The notes under the pieces are model-generated. The model did not search any database, was not told where the DNA came from, and saw only the letters and a list, made by a program, of their open reading frames with translations. A DNA stretch of 64,000 nucleotides from Lachnospiraceae bacterium (GTDB lineage Bacteria; Bacillota; Clostridia; Lachnospirales; Lachnospiraceae). This document shows, in pieces, positions 42,014 through 50,800 of this stretch. The stretch is taken from positions 50,650-114,649 of the forward strand of contig SVFI01000008.1 in the NCBI GenBank assembly GCA_015056905.1, given 5' to 3'. The stretch's first letter is position 1. Each line of letters starts with the position of its first letter. Position numbers and translations under genes: made by a program.

Positions 42014-44551
42014 CTATTCTCTTACAATATGAATTGTGTAAGTTCTTTTCGCACCGTTTTCTGCCGTACATATAATCTTAACAACATTTTCGCCGCGTTC
42101 AAGTTTTATCTTGCCCGTTCCCTCAACCTTTGCACTTGCTGAAACTGTCGAAGCAGAAATTTTTACTTTCTTTACAGACTTCGGAACCGTGAGGTCGTAG
42201 GTTTCTGTCTCCGGAGAAAATACCGGTGTCAACTGCTGGTCTTTAATCTCCAAAGATGCAAGGTAATTGTTCGGATTGGTGTTGCTGATTGGTTTTGCAC
42301 ACGAACTCTCAGGCATATTGTTGTAAACCGGAATATAAAATACAAGTTTGGTATCTTCCGCCGTATACGCCTTACTCATCTTGATAGCCTCACTCTCCGC
42401 CGCCTGAACATTCGTCATATACTGATGCGTATAAATTCCGTTCTTTTTGTTTACCACATTGAATTTCTGGAAATACAATGTATTCTGTCCGACCTTCACA
42501 TACTTCTGCGCCACATACCGGGCACCGCCGAGAAGCGATTTGTAGTGTGTATTCCACGGGCGCTCATAATTCGTCGACCCGCCTGTGGAAGATGCTGCAT
42601 ATTTCAGTCCCTGCACAACCGGGGAATTTCCGCCGCTCGCATATGCACCGATATTGTAATAGTTAAATATATTTTCGTATCCTTCCACTTTACCGGTAAC
42701 ACTTCCGCTCGTGCCTTTTCCCTGCTCCTGATAACATCTTGCCGCAAGGTGATAAGGGCTGACGCCCACTTTTTTTCCTACCTTCACAAATGTGTAGGCG
42801 TACGTCTTCTGTGTACCGTCCGGCTCTGTGAATTTACCACTCATAAATGAGTCTTTGAGCAGACGCTTCACTCCTTCTTTGTTCTGATACGTCTCGTACT
42901 CCAGCGATTCAAACTGGAAGATTGCCTGCTCCGTTAGGAAATTACGCGGGTCAATATAGTAGCTGATAAGTTCCTTGGAAGCTGCCACCCAAGCACCGCC
43001 ATCAAATGTATACCAACTGTCCGTTTTCCAGTTGTATGCTGTCTTTTCCGTCGATTTCCAGGACGTGATAGAATTCTTGGCAACAAGGTTCCTTCCCACC
43101 TTGCTCTCAGCCGCAATCACATCATCCCAGTTCAGTCCTGTTGCAACCGCGCGGAACTCCCATTCCGGATGTGAGTTATGCAAACTTCTGAGCGCATTCT
43201 TATATGACTCCGGAAAGCCTTGCTGCGTCAGATACGCTTCAAACTCCTCGCTGGAAGTGATGTCAACTTCTGTCCCTTCCTCTGCTGTATCTCCTGTATC
43301 CTCTTGCACCTTTTGCACTTCTACAAAATCACTGCGGACATATCCCGATTTCTGCTGTCCGTTATAAGTAAACGAAACTTTGTACCAAACCATATTGTCC
43401 GTTCCGGTTTCTTCGCCCTCTATCACGAGTGCAGTACCCGTCATAAGCTGACAAATCACCGAGCCATTGACCGGCTTTTTGCGGACACGGACATAGTCAC
43501 CTTTCATCATGCCCTTGGTCTCTGTTTTATCGTCGTTCTCGGAGTTATCTTCCTTGGTGTCATTACCGGAAGATGTCTGCTGGGTTTCCTTTTTCTCTAC
43601 AAAATCGTAGCGAATCCACCCCTGTTTACTCTTGCTGTCAAATGTAATATAATACCATGTCTTACCGTCGGAACCTGTCTCTGTCTTGCGGACCGTCACA
43701 GTTTTTCCTGTTGAAACCTTCGCCACAACACTTCCGCTCACCGGTGACTGTCTGACATTTACGTTCGATCCTTTGACTTTTCCCTGCCATTTGGATGAGG
43801 TTGACGCATTTCCGGATGATTGCGTTGAATCGTTTCCTGTGTCTTCCTCTGCTGTATCCTCTTCATCCTCCGCTTCTTCGGCCAGCGCACCGGAAGCATC
43901 AATTTCTGTTGTTCCGGATGTTCCTGTCTGCGCACCGGCCTGTGACTGTGTCTGTGTCTGAATCGCCTTCACAAAGTCTGAACGAATCCAGCCTTCCTTC
44001 GTCTTACTGTCAAATGTAATGTAGTACCACACTTTTCCGTCTGTGCCCGTCTGAGACTTGCGTACCGTTACTTTCTTTCCTGTGGAAACACTCGCCACAA
44101 CGCTTCCGCTCACCGGTGACTGTCTGACATTCACACTACTCGCCGTAACCTTTCCCTGCCATTTGGAGGTACTTGTCTGTTGCGCCTGGTTTGATGTATT
44201 TCCTGCGGCTGTATTATCCGAGCCTGAAGAAGTGCTCTCTGCCGCCTTGTAGTTGACATAAGTTTGTATTATGTATCCCGTGTATTCGCGGCTGTTTTTT
44301 GTAAACTTTACCTGATACCATGTGTTGCCGGCCGCATCTTTCTTACTTCCCGTGACAATGACTGCATCACCACTACTCAGCGTATTTACACGCGATGCAT
44401 TGGTTCCCGCATCACTTCGAACATTGACATTCGTTCCCTTGATAGTTCCTGTCCCGGTCTCTGCCTTGACATTTATCATTCCGATACACAAGACTGCACA
44501 TATCATCAGCGTCGCCGCGAGACAACCTTTTATCTTTCCGTATATTTTCAT
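42014..44551 (-). CDS. Cell-wall glucosaminidase with four SH3 domains and a cadherin-like domain
   Basis: This 845-residue secreted wall hydrolase has a signal peptide (1-30), then four bacterial SH3 domains (about 33-105, 130-195, 255-325 and 345-410). The second and third are nearly identical (NVRQSPVSGSVVA...VSTGK in both). The catalytic part (about 440-740) is of the endo-beta-N-acetylglucosaminidase type: FPESYKNALRSLHNSHPEWE, then YIDPRNFLTEQAIFQFE with the likely catalytic Glu, and AARCYQEQGKG. A cadherin-like beta-sandwich ends the protein. It should cleave peptidoglycan glycan strands during growth or separation. It has its own promoter (44625-44653) and heads a run with the cohesin-like and clpC genes. 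Confidence 0.9.
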   Translation of the reverse strand: MKIYGKIKGCLAATLMICAVLCIGMINVKAETGTGTIKGTNVNVRSDAGTNASRVNTLSSGDAVIVTGSKKDAAGNTWYQVKFTKNSREYTGYIIQTYVNYKAAESTSSGSDNTAAGNTSNQAQQTSTSKWQGKVTASSVNVRQSPVSGSVVASVSTGKKVTVRKSQTGTDGKVWYYITFDSKTKEGWIRSDFVKAIQTQTQSQAGAQTGTSGTTEIDASGALAEEAEDEEDTAEEDTGNDSTQSSGNASTSSKWQGKVKGSNVNVRQSPVSGSVVAKVSTGKTVTVRKTETGSDGKTWYYITFDSKSKQGWIRYDFVEKKETQQTSSGNDTKEDNSENDDKTETKGMMKGDYVRVRKKPVNGSVICQLMTGTALVIEGEETGTDNMVWYKVSFTYNGQQKSGYVRSDFVEVQKVQEDTGDTAEEGTEVDITSSEEFEAYLTQQGFPESYKNALRSLHNSHPEWEFRAVATGLNWDDVIAAESKVGRNLVAKNSITSWKSTEKTAYNWKTDSWYTFDGGAWVAASKELISYYIDPRNFLTEQAIFQFESLEYETYQNKEGVKRLLKDSFMSGKFTEPDGTQKTYAYTFVKVGKKVGVSPYHLAARCYQEQGKGTSGSVTGKVEGYENIFNYYNIGAYASGGNSPVVQGLKYAASSTGGSTNYERPWNTHYKSLLGGARYVAQKYVKVGQNTLYFQKFNVVNKKNGIYTHQYMTNVQAAESEAIKMSKAYTAEDTKLVFYIPVYNNMPESSCAKPISNTNPNNYLASLEIKDQQLTPVFSPETETYDLTVPKSVKKVKISASTVSASAKVEGTGKIKLERGENVVKIICTAENGAKRTYTIHIVRE

Positions 44552-44624
44552 TCTGTATCCCTATCTTCTTTCTCTTTGCGCAATTCCATATTTCCCCTAT
44601 TTTAGAAGAAAATAATCCATAATT

Positions 44625-44653
44625 ATCATACTATTCTCCCTATGCCACGTCAA
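44625..44653 (-). promoter_or_regulatory. Promoter of the SH3/glucosaminidase gene
   Basis: On the minus strand TTGACG, a 17-base spacer and TATGAT, about 75 bases before the start codon. Confidence 0.75.
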
Positions 44654-44838
44654 CCCAAATATAGTGTTTGTTTATTGTTTTTTCATGATTTTAGGGCTAG
44701 ATGTTGTGGCAGGTGACGAGAAAATTGATTGCAGCTGCTTTCGGTTGTTTTCGGCTTCTGTGCATCTTTTGGTGGCCGGCACCTTGTTTTCGGCTAGAAA
44801 TCGAAAAATCAGGAAATATATACGTTCAGAAGTGAAAA

Positions 44839-44870
44839 TCCCGCAAACCACATGCAGTGGATTTGCGGGA
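44839..44870 (-). terminator. Terminator of the kinase/surface-protein operon
   Basis: TCCCGCAAA pairs with TTTGCGGGA, with an inner CCAC/GTGG stem, followed by TTTTC on the minus strand, just after the last gene. Confidence 0.85.
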
Positions 44871-44880
44871 TACATTGTTT

Positions 44881-46644
44881 CTATTTATTTTTCACTTTAT
44901 AGACAAAACTTCTTGTTGACTTGTAGGTTTTGCCACTGACTTTTTTCTTAGCAACAACATAGTAGTAATAAGTCCGCTTTTTGAGTTTCTTTTTGTTGAA
45001 CTTTTTGATTGTCTTAAGTGTTGTGCTCTTGCCTGCAGAAGCCACTTTCTTGTAGCCGCTGTTCCGCTTCGTACTCATATAGATATCATAACCGGTTGCA
45101 CCGCTGATCTTTTCCCACTTGATTTGAACGTAACCTTTGATTGTTCTGGCCTGTGCACGCGGCTGACGGATAATGTAACGCTTGGTAGACCACGGTCCGT
45201 AAACATCGTCATTGATGGCGCGGATACGGATACCATAAACCGTTCCCGTCAGGTTTTTAATGGTCTTTTCAACATAGTCTTTGTTGGCACAATTGACTTT
45301 GACCGTTTTTACTTTTTTGCCTTTATTGTTGGTAAGTTCGATCTCGTACTTGGTTGCATAATCAACCGGAACAAAATCGAGATAAAGCAAGAAGTAGATC
45401 TTCGATGTCAGCTTTCCTACGTTACCTTTTTGGTAGTTTAGTTCGTAAGTATCAAGTTTTGACTTTCCGAGTTTTACCTCTATCTTAAATGTTACTGTTT
45501 TAGCCCCTGTGTACTTTCCTTTGCCGGTAATTGTAATTGTTGCTGTCCCCGGATTGGTATTGTTCGCATAGGAAAGGGTATAATCCGTTCCTTCTGTCAG
45601 CTTGGTTCCCTGATAAGTCACAACCGGTTTCGGTGTAAGAGCCTTTGCCGCGTAGATTTGATTCGGAATTGCGGAAACTGTGGTTTCCGGCATAGAAACC
45701 AGCTTGTGTCGAGTATAGGTTACAGAGTTACTTAAGCCTTTTTTTAATGTGTTGCAAGCATTTACTTTATCATCAAACCAAATTTGTCCTTCAATATCAG
45801 GCAATTGTACATCTATATTTATGTTATAAGGTGATTTTAAAGTGACTAAATTACTACATTTCTCAAACATATTTGACACATTTGTCACTTGACTCATATC
45901 GAAACTACTTAAATCCAAATCAGTAAGGTTAGTACACCCTGCAAACATTCTAAGCGCTTGCCTTAGCTGCCCTGTTTCAAAACTACTTAAATCTAAGCTC
46001 ACAAGACCACTACATCCCTCAAACATTGACCACATAGAAACCACTTGACTCGTATTAAAATCACTTAAGTTCAAACTTTTCAAACTACAACAGTCTTGAA
46101 ACATACTTTTTGTAATCCAAAGCTGACTTGTATCACTTCCCGAAAAATCAACACTAGTTAACTTCTCACAATATGCAAACATTCTCCCCATATCTGTTAT
46201 GCCTGTCACGGATACTTTCGCACTTTTTATTTCAGAATAATGCTGTATCCAGTGAGGACCATATAAGTCAGTACATTCCTTACCTGCTACAATATAATTT
46301 CCTTCCATAGTAATGGTATCATAATCCCCTTCCCCCGTAATCGTAAGAAGGCCGTTGTAATCAATGCTCCAATCCAAGTCTCCGCTTTTCCCGCTGTATT
46401 TAATCGTCGCACCTTCTGCCGAAACCTCTTCTGAAACCACATCTTCAGATTTGTTTTCTTCCTGCGACTCTTCTTCTGTCTCGTCTACAACCTCTACGCT
46501 CGTATCCTCCGAAACCGTTTCCTCTGATACTGTATTCCCCGACACCGTCTGCGCATTCACGGAAGTAACCATAGCAGGTGCAGTGATGGTTTCTGCGATA
46601 AGCAATAACGCTATTAAAATGGACTGAATTCTCTTGATTTTCAT
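44881..46644 (-). CDS. BspA-type leucine-rich-repeat secreted protein (four repeats)
   Basis: This 587-residue secreted protein has a signal peptide (about 1-31), a Glu/Ser/Val-rich spacer (32-75), and a BspA (DUF285) domain with about four 25-residue repeats of the form LDLSSFDMSQVTNVSNMFEK. An Ig-like stretch follows (VVTYQGTKLTEGTDYTLSYA), then two fibronectin-III-like domains ending in KVKNK. No sortase signal or membrane anchor is seen, so attachment must be non-covalent. BspA proteins act in adhesion to host or microbial surfaces. The last 350 residues are nearly identical to the next gene, with four repeats here against eight there. It is the last gene of the operon, 10 bases after its paralogue. 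Confidence 0.88.
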   Translation of the reverse strand: MKIKRIQSILIALLLIAETITAPAMVTSVNAQTVSGNTVSEETVSEDTSVEVVDETEEESQEENKSEDVVSEEVSAEGATIKYSGKSGDLDWSIDYNGLLTITGEGDYDTITMEGNYIVAGKECTDLYGPHWIQHYSEIKSAKVSVTGITDMGRMFAYCEKLTSVDFSGSDTSQLWITKSMFQDCCSLKSLNLSDFNTSQVVSMWSMFEGCSGLVSLDLSSFETGQLRQALRMFAGCTNLTDLDLSSFDMSQVTNVSNMFEKCSNLVTLKSPYNINIDVQLPDIEGQIWFDDKVNACNTLKKGLSNSVTYTRHKLVSMPETTVSAIPNQIYAAKALTPKPVVTYQGTKLTEGTDYTLSYANNTNPGTATITITGKGKYTGAKTVTFKIEVKLGKSKLDTYELNYQKGNVGKLTSKIYFLLYLDFVPVDYATKYEIELTNNKGKKVKTVKVNCANKDYVEKTIKNLTGTVYGIRIRAINDDVYGPWSTKRYIIRQPRAQARTIKGYVQIKWEKISGATGYDIYMSTKRNSGYKKVASAGKSTTLKTIKKFNKKKLKKRTYYYYVVAKKKVSGKTYKSTRSFVYKVKNK

Positions 46645-46654
46645 GATATTTCCT

Positions 46655-48664
46655 CTAAGCTTTGTTCTTCACTTTGTATGTGTAACTCTTCGTTGATTTG
46701 TAGGTCTTACTGCCTACTTTTTTCTTAGCCACTACATAATAGTAATAGGTTTTGGTTTTGAGTTTCTTCTTGTTGAATTTCTTGATGGTTTTGAGCGTCG
46801 TGTTCTTTCCTGCGGAAGCCACTTTCTTAAAACCACTGTTTTTCTTAGTGCTCATGTAGATATCATAGCCGGTTGCACCGCTGATCTTTTCCCATTTGAT
46901 TTGAACGTAACCTTTAGTTGTTCTGGCCTGCGCACGCGGCTGGCGAATCACATAACGTTTCGTAGACCAAGGTCCGTAAACATCACCGTCAACAGCACGG
47001 ATACGGACACCGTAAATCGTTCCCGTCAGGTTTTTGATGGTTTTCTCCACATAATCCTTATTGGCACAATTAACTTTGACTGTTTTTACTTTTTTGCCTT
47101 TGTTGTTGGTAAGTTCGATTTCGTATTTGGTTGCATAATCAACCGGAACAAAATCGAGGTAAAGGGAAAAATACATCTTTGAGGTCAGCTTTCCAACATT
47201 ACCTTTTTGATAATTCAGTTCGTATGTATCCAGCTTAGACTTGTCGAGCTTAACTTCTATTTTAAATGTTACGGTTTTCGTTCCTGTGTATTTTCCATTT
47301 CCGGTAATAGTAATTGTTGCTGTTCCCGGATTGGTGTTGTTCGCATAAGAAAGAGTATAATCCGTTCCTTCTGTCAACTTAGTGCCCTGATAAGTCACAA
47401 CCGGTTTCGGTGTAAGATCCTTTGCCGTGTATATTTGATTCGGGATTGCGGAAACTGTAGTTTCAGATACTGAAATAGGATTATGCCGTGTATAGACCAC
47501 TGAAGCACTCATTCCTCTTTTTAGTACAGTATGCCTATTTCCCACAGTATCAATCCACAAAAAATTGTCTACTACAGGTAAAGCTATTTCAAGTAAAATA
47601 TTAGATGGTGATTTCAAGGACTGAAGACTTATGCAACCATCAAACATATTAAACGCATATGTTAAATTTCCAACATCGAAATTAGAAATATCCAAGCCGT
47701 TTAATTTTCGACATCCGCTAAACATATGATTCATATCATCAACTTTCGTTGTCCTAAAGCTTTTTATATTTAAATATGTCAAATTATCACAGTCGCAAAA
47801 CATTTTGCCCATAGCAGTTACCTGACTTGTATCAAATCCACTCAAATCCAAACTGTTTAAACTACTACACCCATTAAACATTCCGCTCATGCTAGTTACC
47901 TTTCGCGTATCAAATCCGCTCAAGTCAAGGTTTTTCAAACCACTGCAACCACTAAACATTGCCGGCATAGTAGTTACACATCGCGTATCAAATCCACTTA
48001 AATCCAAATCAGTCAAAGCACTACATCCACGAAACATCCATGACATATATTTAACATTGCCTGTATCCAGATCACTTAAATTCAAATTTTTCAGACTGCT
48101 ACACCCGTCAAACATACCACACATATCTGTCACGCCACCGGTATCCATACCATTAAAATTAACCGACAAAAGGCTGGTGCATCCCTTAAACATTTCATTC
48201 ATATCTGTTACGCCTTGCATATCGGAATCCATAAAATCAATTTTTTTAAGGTTACAACACCCATTAAACATTCGATACATACTGCTAATTTCCGATACCG
48301 AAACTTCTGCGCTGGTAATTTCATTTTTATATTTATGCCATCCTGTATTAGAATACAGGCGCTTTCCGGTGTAGTCATAGTCACCGTCACCACTAATAGT
48401 AAGTCGTCCATCGACAAAAAGAGTCCAATCCAAATCACCGTCGAATCCACTATCTTTTACCATAATACATACACCTTCTGTCTCTGCTTTTACATCCTCT
48501 TGAGTAATCGGTATATTTTGTTCTGTAACACCTGTTTCCACTTTTTCAACCGTATTCTCCGACACCGTCTGCGCATTCACGGAAGTAACCGGCGCCGATG
48601 CGACGATGGTTTCCACGATAAGCAATAATGCTATTAAAACGGACTGGATTCTCTTGATTTTCAT
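46655..48664 (-). CDS. BspA-type leucine-rich-repeat secreted protein (eight repeats)
   Basis: This 669-residue paralogue of the downstream gene begins at the ATG at 48662-48664 (MKIKRIQSVLIALLL), which has AAAGGAG at good distance and a signal peptide; the frame extends 48 bases further without one. The BspA domain has about eight consecutive 25-residue repeats, such as LDLSGFDTRKVTSMSGMFNG. The Ig-like and two fibronectin-III-like domains that follow are nearly the same as in the paralogue. The pair arose by tandem duplication, with later gain or loss of repeats. It is secreted without a visible anchor and is a likely adhesin. Confidence 0.88.
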   Translation of the reverse strand: MKIKRIQSVLIALLLIVETIVASAPVTSVNAQTVSENTVEKVETGVTEQNIPITQEDVKAETEGVCIMVKDSGFDGDLDWTLFVDGRLTISGDGDYDYTGKRLYSNTGWHKYKNEITSAEVSVSEISSMYRMFNGCCNLKKIDFMDSDMQGVTDMNEMFKGCTSLLSVNFNGMDTGGVTDMCGMFDGCSSLKNLNLSDLDTGNVKYMSWMFRGCSALTDLDLSGFDTRCVTTMPAMFSGCSGLKNLDLSGFDTRKVTSMSGMFNGCSSLNSLDLSGFDTSQVTAMGKMFCDCDNLTYLNIKSFRTTKVDDMNHMFSGCRKLNGLDISNFDVGNLTYAFNMFDGCISLQSLKSPSNILLEIALPVVDNFLWIDTVGNRHTVLKRGMSASVVYTRHNPISVSETTVSAIPNQIYTAKDLTPKPVVTYQGTKLTEGTDYTLSYANNTNPGTATITITGNGKYTGTKTVTFKIEVKLDKSKLDTYELNYQKGNVGKLTSKMYFSLYLDFVPVDYATKYEIELTNNKGKKVKTVKVNCANKDYVEKTIKNLTGTIYGVRIRAVDGDVYGPWSTKRYVIRQPRAQARTTKGYVQIKWEKISGATGYDIYMSTKKNSGFKKVASAGKNTTLKTIKKFNKKKLKTKTYYYYVVAKKKVGSKTYKSTKSYTYKVKNKA

Positions 48665-48715
48665 GGTATCTTCTCCTTTAAAGGCATTTGTCATGCCCGA
48701 TTTTTCGTTCAAACG

Positions 48716-49684
48716 TTAGGTTCTCACTTTATATCTGTAGTTAATCTCTGATTTGTAAACCTTATTACCGGATTTTTTCTTTGCTACGACATAGTAATAA
48801 TAGGTTTTGTTTTTCTTGATTTTACTGCTGCCGTATTTTTTTACATAGACCGAAGACTTCTTGCTCGAAACGGAAGCCACCTTTTTGTAGGTTCCGTTCT
48901 TTTTGGTGCACATATAAATATCATATCCGGATGCACCTTTTATTTTATCCCAGGCTATTTGAACCTTTTTACTCTTGTAACGTGCTTTGCATTTCGGTGC
49001 CTGAAGAACATAAGCTTTATTGCTCCATTTCCCATATACTTTTTTGCCTTTGTACGTTGTATAGGCCCGTACCTGTATACAATACATATCTTCTTTTAGT
49101 TTGGTAAATTCAGGGTAATAAAACATTGCACCGGTACTTTTAATTTTCTTCGTTTTAATCTTTTTCCCCTTATAATTCATCAGCTTAACTTCATAGCCTT
49201 CCGCTGACGCTTCTTCGATAAAACCAAGATATAAATTGTAATACTGTGTTTGCTTATTTACAGCATACCCCCATTTAAACTGATGGCGGTATAATTCCAC
49301 CTTACCCGGTAACGTATACATCCCCGAAAAAGTGGAATAGCTAACCCAATTCCCGTCGGCGTCATAGGAGGTCAACATAAACGAATACGATTCGCCGCCA
49401 AGTAAACCTGTAAACGTATAACTTGTCCCATACGTCGTCCCAACCGTCACCCAGTCAGTATCCGTGTGGTATGTATTTCCCGACCAGTAATGACTGATCT
49501 TTCCTATTTCCAATTCATAATACGCCTCGTCAAGTCCGCGTTCCCAAGATATAGATGCAGAATTCACTTTCGAATCTGTCTGCTTTACATTGTAAAAGGC
49601 ATCTGCCTCTGTCGTCATACCCAGCGCCATAAAAATACCAAGTATTAAGGTTGCTACTGTTGTTTTAATGAATTTCAATCTCAT
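48716..49684 (-). CDS. Secreted fibronectin type III protein
   Basis: This 322-residue protein has a signal peptide (about 1-29, ending TEADA), a fibronectin-III-like N-terminal domain (about 35-125) and two further domains, the last (about 235-322) with the segment SGYDIYMCTKKNGTYKKVAS. That last domain matches the C-terminal domain of both BspA proteins downstream, which points to a common anchoring or ligand module. It has no visible membrane or sortase anchor. It sits 16 bases after the next fibronectin-type gene in the same operon. Confidence 0.82.
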   Translation of the reverse strand: MRLKFIKTTVATLILGIFMALGMTTEADAFYNVKQTDSKVNSASISWERGLDEAYYELEIGKISHYWSGNTYHTDTDWVTVGTTYGTSYTFTGLLGGESYSFMLTSYDADGNWVSYSTFSGMYTLPGKVELYRHQFKWGYAVNKQTQYYNLYLGFIEEASAEGYEVKLMNYKGKKIKTKKIKSTGAMFYYPEFTKLKEDMYCIQVRAYTTYKGKKVYGKWSNKAYVLQAPKCKARYKSKKVQIAWDKIKGASGYDIYMCTKKNGTYKKVASVSSKKSSVYVKKYGSSKIKKNKTYYYYVVAKKKSGNKVYKSEINYRYKVRT

Positions 49685-49700
49685 AATATTTCCCTCTTAC

Positions 49701-50774
49701 TTAAAAATCTACTTTAAATACATAATGCGTCCAGCAGTATGACGAATAAATTTTGCCCCCTACGTTTTTCTCTGCTGTCACCAAAATGTAATTGGTCTTT
49801 CCCGGCTTAAAAAAGCCTTTCTTCAATGTGACGGTAGTCATGTTACCACTACAAGTAACGACTTTCGATTTATTGAAGGCTTTTCTGGTTGATTTCACAG
49901 TAAATGTCTTTTTTTCATCAGACACATAGACAGCGTATCCTGTCACAGACGAATTCTTATTCCACCGGAGCTGCACAGAACCGTCATCGAGTACTCTGTA
50001 CTGAACTATCGGCTGTCTGAGACCATACGCCGTTGTCCACGCTCCGTAAACTTTCTTTCCGTTTCTGATTTGGTATGCCCTAATCTTCACTTTATAAGTA
50101 GGTTCTTTCCCTTTTTGAGCAAAGAAAGTGTATGTCCCCTGGTTACCGCTCTGATACTGTATATAATTTCCACTCTTATGATTAATTGTGCTACTCTTCT
50201 TATACTTGTACGTCTCGTTAGCCAGGGTTTTTCCTTCCATATCCATCACGCGCACCTGATAGCCATCTGCCGAATCTTGCGTCACAAAATGAACCATTCC
50301 TGCAAATGCAAGAGAATCCGGATTCTCCAGCACCTCCGGCCAATACGCAGCCGTACACTCCACTTTGTCCGGCAGAGTCTCAATTTTTATCGTTTTGGTT
50401 GCAGACTTAATTTTTTCGCCTTGTGCATTGAATGCGTGCACTTTCACTTTATAGATGCGTCCTGCCTGGAGCCCTTTACAGGTATACTTTGTCTTGCTCA
50501 GCATCGTCGATTTTATCGTCTTTTTCCCCGTTGTTTTTAATTTTCCTTCTGACAGATCCATCGTCTTTGCCGAAACCCAATTTTTCGTAGACATTACATA
50601 CTCTACCTGCCAGCTTGCTTCTCCCGCTGACTTTTTCCATGTAATGGTCGCACTTGTCTTCTTAGCTGTTTTCTGCTTTAAATTTGTAATCGCTTCCGTC
50701 TGTGTCGGCATGAGAATGACAAATGCAAGCATTAACATTCCTAAACAAAGTAATTTTTTTATACACGCTTTCAT
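49701..50774 (-). CDS. Secreted fibronectin type III protein
   Basis: This 357-residue protein has a signal peptide (about 1-28), then a fibronectin-III-like domain (about 30-130, TSATITWKKSAGEASWQVEY), a middle domain, and a C-terminal domain (about 250-357) with VTGYAVYVSDEKKTFTVKST. Its domains are related to those of the following gene but clearly diverged. It lies 26 bases after the kinase with the solute-binding-like domain, so it is expressed with the kinases and phosphatase. No anchor is visible. Confidence 0.8.
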   Translation of the reverse strand: MKACIKKLLCLGMLMLAFVILMPTQTEAITNLKQKTAKKTSATITWKKSAGEASWQVEYVMSTKNWVSAKTMDLSEGKLKTTGKKTIKSTMLSKTKYTCKGLQAGRIYKVKVHAFNAQGEKIKSATKTIKIETLPDKVECTAAYWPEVLENPDSLAFAGMVHFVTQDSADGYQVRVMDMEGKTLANETYKYKKSSTINHKSGNYIQYQSGNQGTYTFFAQKGKEPTYKVKIRAYQIRNGKKVYGAWTTAYGLRQPIVQYRVLDDGSVQLRWNKNSSVTGYAVYVSDEKKTFTVKSTRKAFNKSKVVTCSGNMTTVTLKKGFFKPGKTNYILVTAEKNVGGKIYSSYCWTHYVFKVDF

Positions 50775-50800
50775 TTTCTTTCTCCTTAAAATAATTGTTC

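Larger units (their letters stand above)
44552..44880. other. Gap between the surface-protein operon and the wall hydrolase gene
   Basis: The gap holds the promoter of the wall hydrolase gene (44625-44653) and the terminator of the seven-gene operon (44839-44870). The 185 bases between them contain no frame with a ribosome binding site and no repeat that I can see. Confidence 0.6.

Noticed and set aside
44664..44939. A 91-codon plus-strand frame in the gap before the BspA operon end
   Set aside because: No ribosome binding site, composition typical of non-coding DNA, and it runs across a terminator.
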